DNA of 64,000 nucleotides. Origin: Microbulbifer celer. GTDB lineage: Bacteria > Pseudomonadota > Gammaproteobacteria > Pseudomonadales > Cellvibrionaceae. The position numbers were made by a program, and so were the translations under genes. Numbering within the stretch: the stretch's first letter is position 1; every line of letters begins with the position of its first letter. Location: positions 558,001 to 622,000 of the forward strand of contig NZ_CP087715.1 of NCBI RefSeq assembly GCF_020991125.1, read 5' to 3'. The notes under the pieces were generated by a model, which worked only from the letters and a program-made list of their open reading frames with translations, had not been told where the DNA came from and did no database searches. Shown here piece after piece: positions 26,936 through 35,763 of this stretch.

Positions 26936-27849
26936 GATTGTCTTTCCATCATTTGCCGCGCGAGTAACGCGGCACCGCGTGCGCCACTGGCGTCGCCAAA
27001 TTTGGGCGGGGTGATTGGTGGTGACTGAAACCCGGCAAATAGATGCGCCTCGATTGCCTCGGGTAAATCGCGATACATTTCCTCGATGCGGGAAAGGCCT
27101 CCGCCGATGACAATAATGTCCGGATCGTGGGCCATGACCAGATTGGCGAAAGCCGCGCCCAGCAGATCCTTATGAGTTTCCCGGGTGACGATGGCATTTG
27201 CATCGCCGTTTCGCCAGTGTTGTACGATTTGGGGGACCGTCAGGGATTCCCCGCACAGATAATGGTGCAGGTTGGTGAGGCCCGGACCGGCAATATAGGG
27301 CTCGAGACAACCCGTCAAGCCGCAGCCGCAACGGAGAACGGGGAGTTGGTACTTTTTGCGCAGGTGGGCCGGGAGTGGATGATGACCGTACTCCCCAGCG
27401 ATACCCTGTCGACTTCGATAAAGTCGTCCATTTATGACCAGCCCGCCGGCTGCACCGGTCCCCAGCACTGCACCATAGACATGGGCGTGGCCTTTACCGG
27501 CACCGTCGTGGGCTTCAGAGAGTGCAAACAGGCGGCAGTCGTTTTCTATTGCCACCGGGCGCTGCAGGCGCTCGCCGAGAGATGCCGCTACCTGTTTACC
27601 GGTGGCGCAGGGGATATTGGCGGAAAGGGATTTTCCCTCTGCGTCGATCAGGCCGGGCATGCCCACCCCGAGGGCGCCCGGCTCGCCATGGCGCACATCG
27701 GCGGCCTCCACCAGCGATACCAGCGCATCAATGAATGCCGGGTAATCCTCAGTGGGCGTGGCAATACGCTCACTGTACTGAAGGTGCAGTGCAGTATCGA
27801 AGCAGGTGAACTCGATCTTGGTGCCGCCGATGTCCAGACCGTAAATCAA
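26932..27849 (-). CDS. agaK: ROK-family N-acetylhexosamine kinase, probable GalNAc kinase
   Basis: 305 residues of the ROK family: phosphate-binding GLDIGGTK at the N-terminus, ENDCRLFALSE with the catalytic Asp, the GEYGHHPLP sugar-binding motif, and the zinc motif CGCGLTGCLE. ROK kinases phosphorylate GlcNAc, ManNAc or GalNAc at C6. Placed between agaS and agaA with four-base overlaps on both sides, it should make GalNAc-6-P from sugar brought in unphosphorylated by the MFS permease at 35764, as in the kinase-dependent pathway known in Shewanella. No PTS genes are present, which fits. Confidence 0.87.
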   Translation of the reverse strand: MIYGLDIGGTKIEFTCFDTALHLQYSERIATPTEDYPAFIDALVSLVEAADVRHGEPGALGVGMPGLIDAEGKSLSANIPCATGKQVAASLGERLQRPVAIENDCRLFALSEAHDGAGKGHAHVYGAVLGTGAAGGLVINGRLYRSRQGIAGEYGHHPLPAHLRKKYQLPVLRCGCGLTGCLEPYIAGPGLTNLHHYLCGESLTVPQIVQHWRNGDANAIVTRETHKDLLGAAFANLVMAHDPDIIVIGGGLSRIEEMYRDLPEAIEAHLFAGFQSPPITPPKFGDASGARGAALLARQMMERQS

Positions 27850-28976
27850 CGTTTGCTATCCCCATCAAAAGGGTAAAGGGCTACACCTTGCACCACGCGA
27901 TTGACCTCGCCGGTGGGGCAGGGGTTGTCCGGGGTAATACCCAACTGCAACGACTTGTAGAAGGCTAGGGTCTGGGCAAACACAATGTAGTAGAGCGATA
28001 GCCAGGCATCCTCAAGGGCGCTGCTATCGGCGAGTGCCGCCGGGGATTCTATCCACGCGGCGGTACCGTCGCGCTGCAGTTCCGAGAGTAGGTCGTCATC
28101 ATAGCGGCGACAGTATGGATCGTTACTCTGGAAAAGTACCACCAGGGTTTTGTCGTCCAGCATTGACTTGGGGCCGTGACGGAAACCGAGGGGGCTCTCC
28201 GCGTGGCAGTCCACCTGGCCGGCGGTGAGTTCGAGCATTTTCAGCGCGGCCTCGGTGGCGATACCTTTTAGTCCGCCGGCACCGAGGAAGACCACACGCT
28301 TGAAGTCATGCTGTGCCAATGTATGAATCGCCTCGAGTTGTGACGATAGTAACGTGCGGGTAGCGGCCAATAGTTTCGGCAGTTGTGCTGATTGCGGGAC
28401 AAAAATACCCAGGGTCGTCAGCAACATGGCAGTGAAACTGCTGGTCATGGCAAAACTCTGATCGAGTGTTGCCTCCGGCATCAGCAGCGAGTAGCTGTTG
28501 TTGCTGTTCTGGGCCCGGGCAGCCAGTTTCCCGTCGCGATTGCAGGTAATCACCAGGTGAAAACACTCATCCACGCACTGGTTGGCGAGATCATAAGCGC
28601 CAACGCTTTCCGGGCTGTTCCCGGAGCGGGCGTAGGAAATCAGCAGGGTGGGGACCTGGCGCAGTAGGTAGTCCTGAGGGTGGCTCACCAGATCGGTGGT
28701 ACTGATGGCTTCAACCCGGCGCTCCAGGCAGCGGGTTAGGTAGGGGGCCAGGGTCTCACCGATATAAGCCGACGTGCCGGCGCCGGTAAGAATAATACGC
28801 AGGTCGCTGCGCTGCAGCACGGGCTGAAGCCAGGCCGCGATTTGCTGACGTTGCGCGTCAATAATTGCCGAGGTTTGCTCCCAGGTTTCCGGTTGCTGCG
28901 TGATCTCCTGCGCGGTATGTAGACCGTTGTACTCACGCAGTTCGGCAGCATCGCTATTCAGAATTTTATACATCAT
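27846..28976 (-). CDS. agaS: Galactosamine-6-phosphate deaminase/isomerase AgaS
   Basis: 376 residues with two SIS domains (TGAGTSAYIGE near 65 and SYARSGNSPESVGA near 115, then FLGAGGLKGIATEAALKM). AgaS turns GalN-6-P into tagatose-6-P plus ammonia. The SIS layout and length match AgaS rather than GlmS, which would carry a glutaminase domain. An AGGA site lies five bases before the ATG at 28976. It follows kbaZ by 12 bases and overlaps agaK by four. Confidence 0.92.
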   Translation of the reverse strand: MMYKILNSDAAELREYNGLHTAQEITQQPETWEQTSAIIDAQRQQIAAWLQPVLQRSDLRIILTGAGTSAYIGETLAPYLTRCLERRVEAISTTDLVSHPQDYLLRQVPTLLISYARSGNSPESVGAYDLANQCVDECFHLVITCNRDGKLAARAQNSNNSYSLLMPEATLDQSFAMTSSFTAMLLTTLGIFVPQSAQLPKLLAATRTLLSSQLEAIHTLAQHDFKRVVFLGAGGLKGIATEAALKMLELTAGQVDCHAESPLGFRHGPKSMLDDKTLVVLFQSNDPYCRRYDDDLLSELQRDGTAAWIESPAALADSSALEDAWLSLYYIVFAQTLAFYKSLQLGITPDNPCPTGEVNRVVQGVALYPFDGDSKR

Positions 28977-28988
28977 TGTTGTCCTGTA

Positions 28989-30263
28989 TTACTGCTTCCA
29001 GCAGGCGTTGGCGTAGGTCGAGGTCACCTGGCGAATGCGCGCCTTGATGAGCGAGCGGGGATCGTTTGCAAGCTGTCCCTCACGGACCTGTCGATACTCC
29101 TCGGGGAAAAACTGACTGAGTAGCGGCAGCGGAATGGAGGCGGACGAGAGGTTGTCCAGCAGTTGGTCCACCGCGCCGTTGACGTCCTTATCGGGCCAGT
29201 AATAGCGAATGCGATCACTGTAACTGTAGCGTCGGTACAGTGGCTGGCGATCCGGCGCGACTTCGTAAAAGCTCTGCCAGTAGCGGGGCTCCGCTTGCAT
29301 GCGTTGGTCGCATACTGTCCGCAATGCGGATTTTTTCGGGATAGTCGGCAGCTCGTCTTCGATATAGCTGAGGGCGAACAGGGCTTCGCGCAGGGCAAAG
29401 GTCAGTTGTGGCCCAACTTTGAGTATCGCAAAGTGATCGCGCACCAACTGGTTATAATTGCGCTGGGTCTGGTAGTCGGTGGAGTGAGCCTCGAAGGCAA
29501 TGCCGTCGGTTTCCTGGACAAGCGCTTTTAATTTTGTGGCCTTGCGCGGCTGGTAGTCGATCACGGAGGTGTGGTCGAACTCCACTCCGGGCTGTACTAC
29601 AAGGGCGATGACACGGGCCCAGGCATCTTCCAGGTTGCGTTGCGCGAAGGCACTGCGATGCAGCTCGATGGTATGGCGCGCATGGGCGGGCTCGGTGACT
29701 TCGAGCTCGGTAATTTCCTCCTTCGCGCCACCGGGTGGCGGGACCTCTGTGCCGATGACGTAAAACACTTTACCCGTTTTGCCGTGGCGCGCGGCGGCCT
29801 CTTCGGCGGCGCGACACAGGTCTGCTGCGCGCTCGGCAATAATTTCGTCGGCCAACGGCAGGGTGTCGTCGGCGCAGGGCATGCTGCAATCCAGGTGAAT
29901 TTTGCTGAAGCCGGCGGACACGTAGGCGTCCACCAGTTCAATCGCCTTGGTCATGGCATCGGCGGCGGGCTCGGTCTGCCAGCACACCGGGCCAAGGTGG
30001 TCGCCGCCGAGTATGATCCCAGCGTTATCCAGTCCGATCTGTGCCGCCAGTGTCATGACGTAGTCGTAAAAATCTGCCGGCCGCATACCGGTGTAACCGC
30101 CAAACTGATTGACCTGGTTGGCGGTGGCCTCGATCAGGAGCGGGGTGCCGTCTGCCTTTGCCTGTTCCATTGCGGCCTCCAGAACCAGACCGTGCGCGGA
30201 GCAGATGGCATAAATGCCCCGCGGCGCGCCCTGGAGGTTGGTCCTGATCAATTGTTGCAACAT
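28989..30263 (-). CDS. kbaZ: Tagatose-bisphosphate aldolase-associated protein, KbaZ/GatZ family
   Basis: 424 residues, close to KbaZ in length and sequence (RGIYAICSAHGLVLEAA, ATANQVNQFGGYTGM, GGDHLGP, KIHLDCSM, QPGVEFDH). In E. coli KbaZ/GatZ stabilises the class II aldolase KbaY/GatY; in Shewanella-type GalNAc pathways the AgaZ homologue has been described as the tagatose-6-phosphate kinase. No KbaY-type aldolase gene is in this operon, so this protein may be the kinase, with the aldolase step served by an enzyme encoded elsewhere. It starts 37 bases after agaR. Confidence 0.88.
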   Translation of the reverse strand: MLQQLIRTNLQGAPRGIYAICSAHGLVLEAAMEQAKADGTPLLIEATANQVNQFGGYTGMRPADFYDYVMTLAAQIGLDNAGIILGGDHLGPVCWQTEPAADAMTKAIELVDAYVSAGFSKIHLDCSMPCADDTLPLADEIIAERAADLCRAAEEAAARHGKTGKVFYVIGTEVPPPGGAKEEITELEVTEPAHARHTIELHRSAFAQRNLEDAWARVIALVVQPGVEFDHTSVIDYQPRKATKLKALVQETDGIAFEAHSTDYQTQRNYNQLVRDHFAILKVGPQLTFALREALFALSYIEDELPTIPKKSALRTVCDQRMQAEPRYWQSFYEVAPDRQPLYRRYSYSDRIRYYWPDKDVNGAVDQLLDNLSSASIPLPLLSQFFPEEYRQVREGQLANDPRSLIKARIRQVTSTYANACWKQ

Positions 30264-30300
30264 GTTGAATCCTTTTGTTGGTCACTCTTTGGCATGGGAG

Positions 30301-31071
30301 TCAGTCGACGATAATGACCCTGACGCCGGCTTCGGAGAGCACTTCGTGAAAGGCTTCCGGAATGCCGCTGTCAGTAATCAGGGTGTCGATATCACTGAAT
30401 TCACAGATCTTGTGTACGCCGGAGCGTTTGAATTTCGAAGAGTCCGTCACCGCAATTACCCGGCGGGCTACTTTGCACATCAGGCGGTTCAGATTGGCTT
30501 CGTGTTCGAAGTGGGTGGTGATACCGCCCTGGAAGTCGATACCATCCACACCGAGAAATACTTTGTCGAAGTGATAGCACTGCAAGGTGTCTTCTGCGGC
30601 CCTGCCGTAGAACGATAAAGATTTTTTGCGCAGTGTCCCCCCTGTCATCAGCACTTCCACGCCGTCGGCGTCTACCAGCTGTTGTGCCACATTAAGGCCG
30701 TTGGTCATCACTACCAGACGACGGAAGTCGTGCAGCTGGCTGGCGATTTCTGCGGTGGTAGTGCCGGAGTCGAGGATGATGGTGTCCTGCTCCTGAATTT
30801 CCTTTGCTGCCGTGGCTGCCAGATGGCGTTTGATGTCGAGGTGTTCGGTCACTTTCTCCCGCACCGAGAGTTCCGGACTGACACGATTGCTCGCCACTGC
30901 GCCACCGCGGGTGCGTACCAGCAAGCCCTTTTGATGGAGGTAGTTGAGGTCGCCACGAATGGTCACCGTCGATACGCCGTAGGTTTTCGCGAGTTCCGGT
31001 ACCATGACGCGTCCTGCATCAATGGTTTTCTGGACGATGTCGTGTCTGCGTTCAATGGTGTTCGTTGTCAT
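30301..31071 (-). CDS. agaR: DeoR-family repressor of GalNAc genes, AgaR
   Basis: 256 residues closely following AgaR: a winged helix-turn-helix (ELAKTYGVSTVTIRGDLNYL), then the DeoR sensor domain (TIILDSGTTTAEIA, VMTNGLNVAQQL, TGGTLRKKSLSFYG, FLGVDGID, VTDSSKF). It should release its operators when a GalNAc-derived phosphosugar binds. It is first in the leftward operon and faces the GH109 gene across a 254-base gap rich in TTTC-type half-sites that match the known AgaR operator pattern, so it probably controls both directions. Confidence 0.9.
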   Translation of the reverse strand: MTTNTIERRHDIVQKTIDAGRVMVPELAKTYGVSTVTIRGDLNYLHQKGLLVRTRGGAVASNRVSPELSVREKVTEHLDIKRHLAATAAKEIQEQDTIILDSGTTTAEIASQLHDFRRLVVMTNGLNVAQQLVDADGVEVLMTGGTLRKKSLSFYGRAAEDTLQCYHFDKVFLGVDGIDFQGGITTHFEHEANLNRLMCKVARRVIAVTDSSKFKRSGVHKICEFSDIDTLITDSGIPEAFHEVLSEAGVRVIIVD

Positions 31072-31107
31072 GGTGCTGCTTTCACTAGGTTTCCTGTCAT
31101 TCTACGC

Positions 31108-31136
31108 AACTTTCATTTGCTTTCAATCGAAAGTTT
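31108..31136. promoter_or_regulatory. Candidate AgaR operator 1
   Basis: AACTTTC (31108-31114) and GAAAGTT (31129-31135) form an inverted repeat, and the segment reads CTTTCATTTGCTTTC between them. This fits the TTTC-RTTT-YRTTTY pattern known for E. coli AgaR. It lies 37 bases upstream of agaR. Confidence 0.6.
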
Positions 31137-31146
31137 ATTTTCAGAT

Positions 31147-31167
31147 CCTTTCATTTCATTTAATTCC
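31147..31167. promoter_or_regulatory. Candidate AgaR operator 2
   Basis: CCTTTCATTTCATTTAATTC follows the E. coli AgaR consensus core (MMTTTCRTTTYRTTTY) with one mismatch by eye. A further half-site, AGTGAAAGTTTTTGAAG, lies at 31227-31243 near the GH109 gene. Together they suggest cooperative control of both divergent operons. Confidence 0.65.
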
Positions 31168-31325
31168 ATTTAAAACAGTAACTTATGTTTGGAAAATAGA
31201 TCTGAATGCCGGTCTTTCTGAATGATAGTGAAAGTTTTTGAAGCTTTTTTTTGTTGAACCGCTGGTTTCGGTTGGTTATTGTCAAACCCAGTGAACACCG
31301 CTTACTGGAGCTGAGGTAAAAAATA

Positions 31326-32696
31326 ATGAATGAAATAGATCGTCGAAAGTTTCTGAAAGCCGGCGTGACCGCCGTTGCAGCCACTGCGGCTGCCGGATGT
31401 GCCACCTCCCAAGGCTCTGGCGCCATGCTCCGGGCAAAGGGGCAGAAATCTGTGATGGGCCTCGTAGTCCCGCCGATGGAGACGGTAAGAGTTGGTTTTA
31501 TCGGTGTTGGCGAGCGTGGTGTGGGCGCGGTAAAGCATTTCTGCAATATCGACGGTGTGGAGATCAAGGCAATCTGTGACACCGATCAGCAAGTGCTGGA
31601 TCGCTCACTCAATCTGGTGGTGGAAAAGGGGCTGCCCAAGCCCGCCGCCTACGGCAAGCACGAACATGCCTACCGTGACATGCTGGCACAGAACGACATC
31701 GATATCGTCATCATCTCAACGCCCTGGCGCTGGCATACGCCAATGGCAGTGGACACCATGTTGAGCGGCAAGCACGCCATGGTGGAAGTGCCGGCGGCCA
31801 CGACGCTGGAAGAGTGTTGGCAGCTGGTAAATACCGCAGAGAAAACGCAGAAAAACTGCATGATGCTTGAGAACGTCTGTTACGGGCGTGACGAGTTGAT
31901 GGCTCTGAATATGGTGCGCATGGGGCTGTTCGGTGACCTGCTGCACGGTGAAGCTTCTTACATTCATGAGTTGCGCTGGCAGATGAAGGAGGTGCATCGC
32001 AAGACCGGCTCCTGGCGGACCAAATGGCATTCGCTGCGCGATGCCAACCTCTACCCGACCCATGGCCTGGGTCCCATCGCTCAGTATATGAATATCAACC
32101 GCGGTGACCGTTTCGACTACCTCTCATCCATGAGCAGCCCCGCACTAGGCCGCGCCGCCTACGCGAAAAAAGAGTTCCCGGCAGAGCACCTGCGCAACCG
32201 GGTGGAATATATCGCGGGTGATATCAATACCAGCCTGATCAAAACCGTGAAAGGGCGGACCATTATGGTCCAGCACGATACCACCACACCTCGTCCCTAT
32301 ACCCGTCATAACCATATTCAGGGTACCAATGGCGTGCTCGCCGGTTTCCCGAATCGTATTGCCCTGGAAGAGGGTGGCCGCAAGAGCTACCACGAGTGGG
32401 ATTACGATATGGACTACTGGTACGAAAAGTACGACCACCCGCTGTGGAGTCGGATGGGTAAAGAAGCCGAACGTAATGGTGGTCACGGCGGTATGGATTT
32501 CCTGATGTTCTGGCGCATGGTGTATTGCCTGCGCAATGGTCAGCCGCTGGATCAGGATGTATACGATGCAGCCGCCTGGTCCGCGGTAACGCCGCTGTCC
32601 GAAGTGTCCGTCAAGGACCGGGGAAACAGCAAGGACTTCCCAGACTTCACCCGAGGTGGGTGGGAAACCGGCATACCGCTTGGTGTTGTGAGCTGA
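31326..32696 (+). CDS. GH109-type alpha-N-acetylgalactosaminidase (Gfo/Idh/MocA fold)
   Basis: 456 residues. The N-terminus has a Tat-like signal (DRRKFLKAG, then a hydrophobic stretch) ending in the lipobox-like AAGCA, so it is probably exported folded with its cofactor and may be lipid-anchored. A Rossmann motif [12 protein letters not shown] follows, and then the GH109 hallmark region [17 protein letters not shown] with the catalytic His, [12 protein letters not shown] and HGGMDFL. GH109 enzymes use bound NAD to cleave alpha-linked terminal GalNAc by a redox-elimination route. It is divergent from agaR and upstream of the TonB receptor and permease, so it likely releases GalNAc in the periplasm. 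GAGG lies nine bases before the ATG. Confidence 0.88.
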   Translation: MNEIDRRKFLKAGVTAVAATAAAGCATSQGSGAMLRAKGQKSVMGLVVPPMETVRVGFIGVGERGVGAVKHFCNIDGVEIKAICDTDQQVLDRSLNLVVEKGLPKPAAYGKHEHAYRDMLAQNDIDIVIISTPWRWHTPMAVDTMLSGKHAMVEVPAATTLEECWQLVNTAEKTQKNCMMLENVCYGRDELMALNMVRMGLFGDLLHGEASYIHELRWQMKEVHRKTGSWRTKWHSLRDANLYPTHGLGPIAQYMNINRGDRFDYLSSMSSPALGRAAYAKKEFPAEHLRNRVEYIAGDINTSLIKTVKGRTIMVQHDTTTPRPYTRHNHIQGTNGVLAGFPNRIALEEGGRKSYHEWDYDMDYWYEKYDHPLWSRMGKEAERNGGHGGMDFLMFWRMVYCLRNGQPLDQDVYDAAAWSAVTPLSEVSVKDRGNSKDFPDFTRGGWETGIPLGVVS

Positions 32697-32728
32697 TACC
32701 CGGCCAGCTCCCCGCTCGACCTGATTTA

Positions 32729-32756
32729 ACCGGCTGAACCGGCCGGTGCTCTTTTT
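32729..32756 (+). terminator. Rho-independent terminator after the GH109 gene
   Basis: ACCGGC (32729-32734), seven-base loop, GCCGGT (32742-32747), then GCTC and TTTTT (32752-32756). The stem is short but GC-rich. It implies that the receptor gene has its own promoter in 32757-32859 or is reached by read-through. Confidence 0.55.
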
Positions 32757-32859
32757 AGAAAACCGTTATTTGCCTGATTAAAGGTGAAGGGGCCGTTGTA
32801 CGCCTGCAGTTTGTGCGCTGCGGCTGATTAAAACTACACATAACAATAATTTTGGGTAT

Positions 32860-35700
32860 ATGGATATGATCAACAAGAAAAGAAACACTCTTAGCCTGGT
32901 CATCGGTGCGCTGGTCATGGTATCGCAGGCGTTCGCTCAGGAAACTGACACCGAAGAACGTAAAGATGAAAAAGAATCCTCGACCTACACCGAAGTGGAA
33001 GAGATTCAAGTCACCGGCATTCGCAGTAGTATCAAAACCTCACTGGAGATGAAACGGGACTCCATCAATGTGATGGACTCCATTGTTGCTGAAGATATTG
33101 GCAAGTTCCCCGATCAAAACATTGCTGAGGCGCTTCAACGCATGAGTGGTATTACGATTACCCGTAATGCTGGTGAAGGGCAGAAGGTGACTGTACGCGG
33201 TCTTGGCGGAGACTATAACGTAACCACGATCAACGGTCGTCGCATGGCTTCCGAGCACAGCAGCCGCGACTTTAACTACGATCTGATTGCAGCAGAGCTG
33301 CTGAAGGGCGTTGAGGTGTACAAGTCGCCGGTCGCTAAAACCCAGGAAGGTGGTATCGGCTCCGTCATCAATATTCGCACCCGTCGCCCGATGGATTTCC
33401 CCGGCGCCGTTTTCCAGGCTTCCGCGAAAGGCATTTACGAGGACCGTACCCAGGATATCAATCCGCAGGCGTCGTTCCTGGTCAGTAACACGTTTTTCGA
33501 TGGCAGGTTCGGCGCGCTGCTGACCGCGGTTTACTCCGAGCGGACACTGCGTACCGACGGCTATGAAGGGGAAGGCTTCTACAACGAAACCGATGAAGAC
33601 TGGATCACCGTACGTCAGGATATGAACGGGGATGGCGAATTTGATCCGACGGTTGATGGCGAGTACGGAACGATTATTCCCGGCTACGTGCGCTATACCA
33701 ACTGGCAGGATACCCGTGAGCGGATTGGTGCCAGCCTGGCCTTGCAGTGGCGCCCTCGTGATGACATCGAAGTAAATCTCGACAGTATTTACTCTTCATA
33801 CAACACCAATGGTGAGGAGTACCAGATTTCATTCGTTACTTACGATGAAGACTGGACGCCGGGCATCCCGGATGTGACAGACCTGGGGTTTAACGATGAA
33901 GGACTGGTGAACTCTCTGACTCTGACCAATGGCGCGATGGCTGAACTGCTGAACACCTCGCTGCCTCGCGAGACAGAAACCTATCAGGTTGGTACTAATG
34001 TTGCCTGGGATGTGAATGATACTCTCACACTGGCTTTTGACCTTTCACACTCCCAGTCCACCAACGCGAACGATGGTGACAATCGCTATATCGTTGCCCG
34101 CGGGTTTGTCGACGAAATCAATATCGATCAGTCTGGCGGAAATCTACTGCCGGATATCACCATGACGCCGGCGCTCTCCCACACCTCTCCATTCGGGGCG
34201 CACTATAGCTATAACTCGGGCGATGAGATTGCGGACAAGGTTTCCGAGTTCCGCTTTGACGGTACCTGGAACCCGGAAGTGGAACTCGTTTCCTCGGTGA
34301 ATTTCGGCCTTAACTTCGGTGAACAGGCGAAAGACCGGAAAGCATACAGCTCTCCAAATGCATCTATTTTCAGTAACGCGGGGGCGCAATTCGAATTCTA
34401 CCCGGAATATGACCCCGATATGTCTGCGGCGGAAAACATCGGCGGCTTTGATCTGTTCCGCCTGCCGGCGGATATTCTGGTGGCACCGCGCTTCGATGAT
34501 TTCCTGGATGGAGAACCCGGTAATCATCCTGCGCCTTGGGCCAGTTTCGACTACGACAAGCTGTTTGCCTTCTACGAGAGTATCAGCCCCGGGGCGGCGA
34601 ATGATTTGATCGCTGCGCAGTTCCGCCCTAACGACTCATACGAAGTGGGAGAGGAAACTCTGGCGGTTTACTTGCAGACCGATTTTGAAAGCAACTTGCT
34701 GGGACTGCCTTATACCCTGAATCTCGGTGTGCGGGCCATCGAGACTACCGCTACCAGTAGCGGTTTCTCCCTGGATCCGGACGCGGTTCGGTTTGAACCC
34801 AATACGGACCCAGATTCCGCGCAAGAACTTCAGTATGTTGGCGAGCTGGCGGACTATCAATACGAAATGGACTTCGATGACCGTTATACCGATGTACTGC
34901 CGAGCATGAACTTTAAATGGGATCTGCGCGAAGATCTGGTATACCGCTTGAGTGCGGCTAAGGTCATCACTCGCCCGAGCATTGATTCACTCAAGGCTTA
35001 CAGCTATGTAAACCTGCGAGAGTACGAACTCTACGCTTCCAATCCGGGGCTTGAGCCAATGCGCGCGAATCAGTTGGACACCGCATTGGAATGGTATTTC
35101 TCTGATTACGGTGCCCTTACCGGCGCGCTGTTCTTCAAGGATATCGAGTCCTTTACCGAATACGGGCGCAATGGCACTCGCACCATCGATGGTTACGAGT
35201 TTGATGTATACAGCTCCATCAACGGTGACGATGGTGCGAAAGTACGTGGTGCTGAGCTGGCTTACCAGCAGGCATTCACGGACCTGTTGCCAGGTATTTG
35301 GGATGGCCTGGGCGTACAGCTGAACTACACCTATGTGGACAGCGAGTATGAGAGTGCGGAGCGCCGCCAGTTGGGCTTGCCATTTGCGGGTATGCCGAAG
35401 AATTCCTATAACGCCGTAGTGTACTATGAGCGCTCGGGAATTCAGGCGCGCCTGGCTTACAACTGGCGCGGCAAGGTGATGACCAACGCGGAAGCCTGGG
35501 GTGGTCCCAGCTGGGATGCCGACTACGGCCAGTATGACTTGAGCGCCGCTTACGATTGGAATGACAACGTGAACTTTCAGTTCAGCATCAACAACCTGAC
35601 CAATGAACGCAGCTGGAGCTATATTGCAAGGCCCGATCAGGTTGCTGGTCTGGAGCGCTTCGGTCGCCTGTTCAACCTGGGTGTCAATGCCAACTTCTAA
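32860..35700 (+). CDS. TonB-dependent outer membrane receptor, probably for GalNAc-containing glycans
   Basis: 946 residues. A signal peptide (LVIGALVMVSQAFA, cut before QET), a TonB box-like EEIQVTGIR near residue 50, a plug domain (IAEALQRMSGITITR, VTVRGLGGDYNVTTINGR), a 22-strand-type barrel and a terminal Phe. It matches the large carbohydrate receptors of the TonB-dependent receptor type found in marine gammaproteobacteria. Position between the glycosidase and the permease of the GalNAc locus suggests it imports GalNAc oligosaccharides, like the AgaO-type receptor proposed in Shewanella. The ATG at 32866 is an alternative start. Confidence 0.9.
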   Translation: MDMINKKRNTLSLVIGALVMVSQAFAQETDTEERKDEKESSTYTEVEEIQVTGIRSSIKTSLEMKRDSINVMDSIVAEDIGKFPDQNIAEALQRMSGITITRNAGEGQKVTVRGLGGDYNVTTINGRRMASEHSSRDFNYDLIAAELLKGVEVYKSPVAKTQEGGIGSVINIRTRRPMDFPGAVFQASAKGIYEDRTQDINPQASFLVSNTFFDGRFGALLTAVYSERTLRTDGYEGEGFYNETDEDWITVRQDMNGDGEFDPTVDGEYGTIIPGYVRYTNWQDTRERIGASLALQWRPRDDIEVNLDSIYSSYNTNGEEYQISFVTYDEDWTPGIPDVTDLGFNDEGLVNSLTLTNGAMAELLNTSLPRETETYQVGTNVAWDVNDTLTLAFDLSHSQSTNANDGDNRYIVARGFVDEINIDQSGGNLLPDITMTPALSHTSPFGAHYSYNSGDEIADKVSEFRFDGTWNPEVELVSSVNFGLNFGEQAKDRKAYSSPNASIFSNAGAQFEFYPEYDPDMSAAENIGGFDLFRLPADILVAPRFDDFLDGEPGNHPAPWASFDYDKLFAFYESISPGAANDLIAAQFRPNDSYEVGEETLAVYLQTDFESNLLGLPYTLNLGVRAIETTATSSGFSLDPDAVRFEPNTDPDSAQELQYVGELADYQYEMDFDDRYTDVLPSMNFKWDLREDLVYRLSAAKVITRPSIDSLKAYSYVNLREYELYASNPGLEPMRANQLDTALEWYFSDYGALTGALFFKDIESFTEYGRNGTRTIDGYEFDVYSSINGDDGAKVRGAELAYQQAFTDLLPGIWDGLGVQLNYTYVDSEYESAERRQLGLPFAGMPKNSYNAVVYYERSGIQARLAYNWRGKVMTNAEAWGGPSWDADYGQYDLSAAYDWNDNVNFQFSINNLTNERSWSYIARPDQVAGLERFGRLFNLGVNANF

Positions 35701-35713
35701 CTTCCTCCTTTGC

Positions 35714-35742
35714 GCCCGGTTTTGTCAATAACCGGGCTTTTC
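35714..35742 (+). terminator. Terminator or attenuator between receptor and permease genes
   Basis: GCCCGGTT (35714-35721), eight-base loop, AACCGGGC (35730-35737), then TTTTCTCTC. A perfect eight-base stem lies 13 bases after the receptor stop and 22 before the permease start. It would lower permease transcription relative to the receptor, a common way to balance outer and inner membrane transporters. Confidence 0.8.
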
Positions 35743-35763
35743 TCTCTATTCCCGGATATTCAT

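Noticed and set aside
35710-35763. TTG start for the permease
   Set aside because: It would include a perfect terminator hairpin inside the coding sequence.
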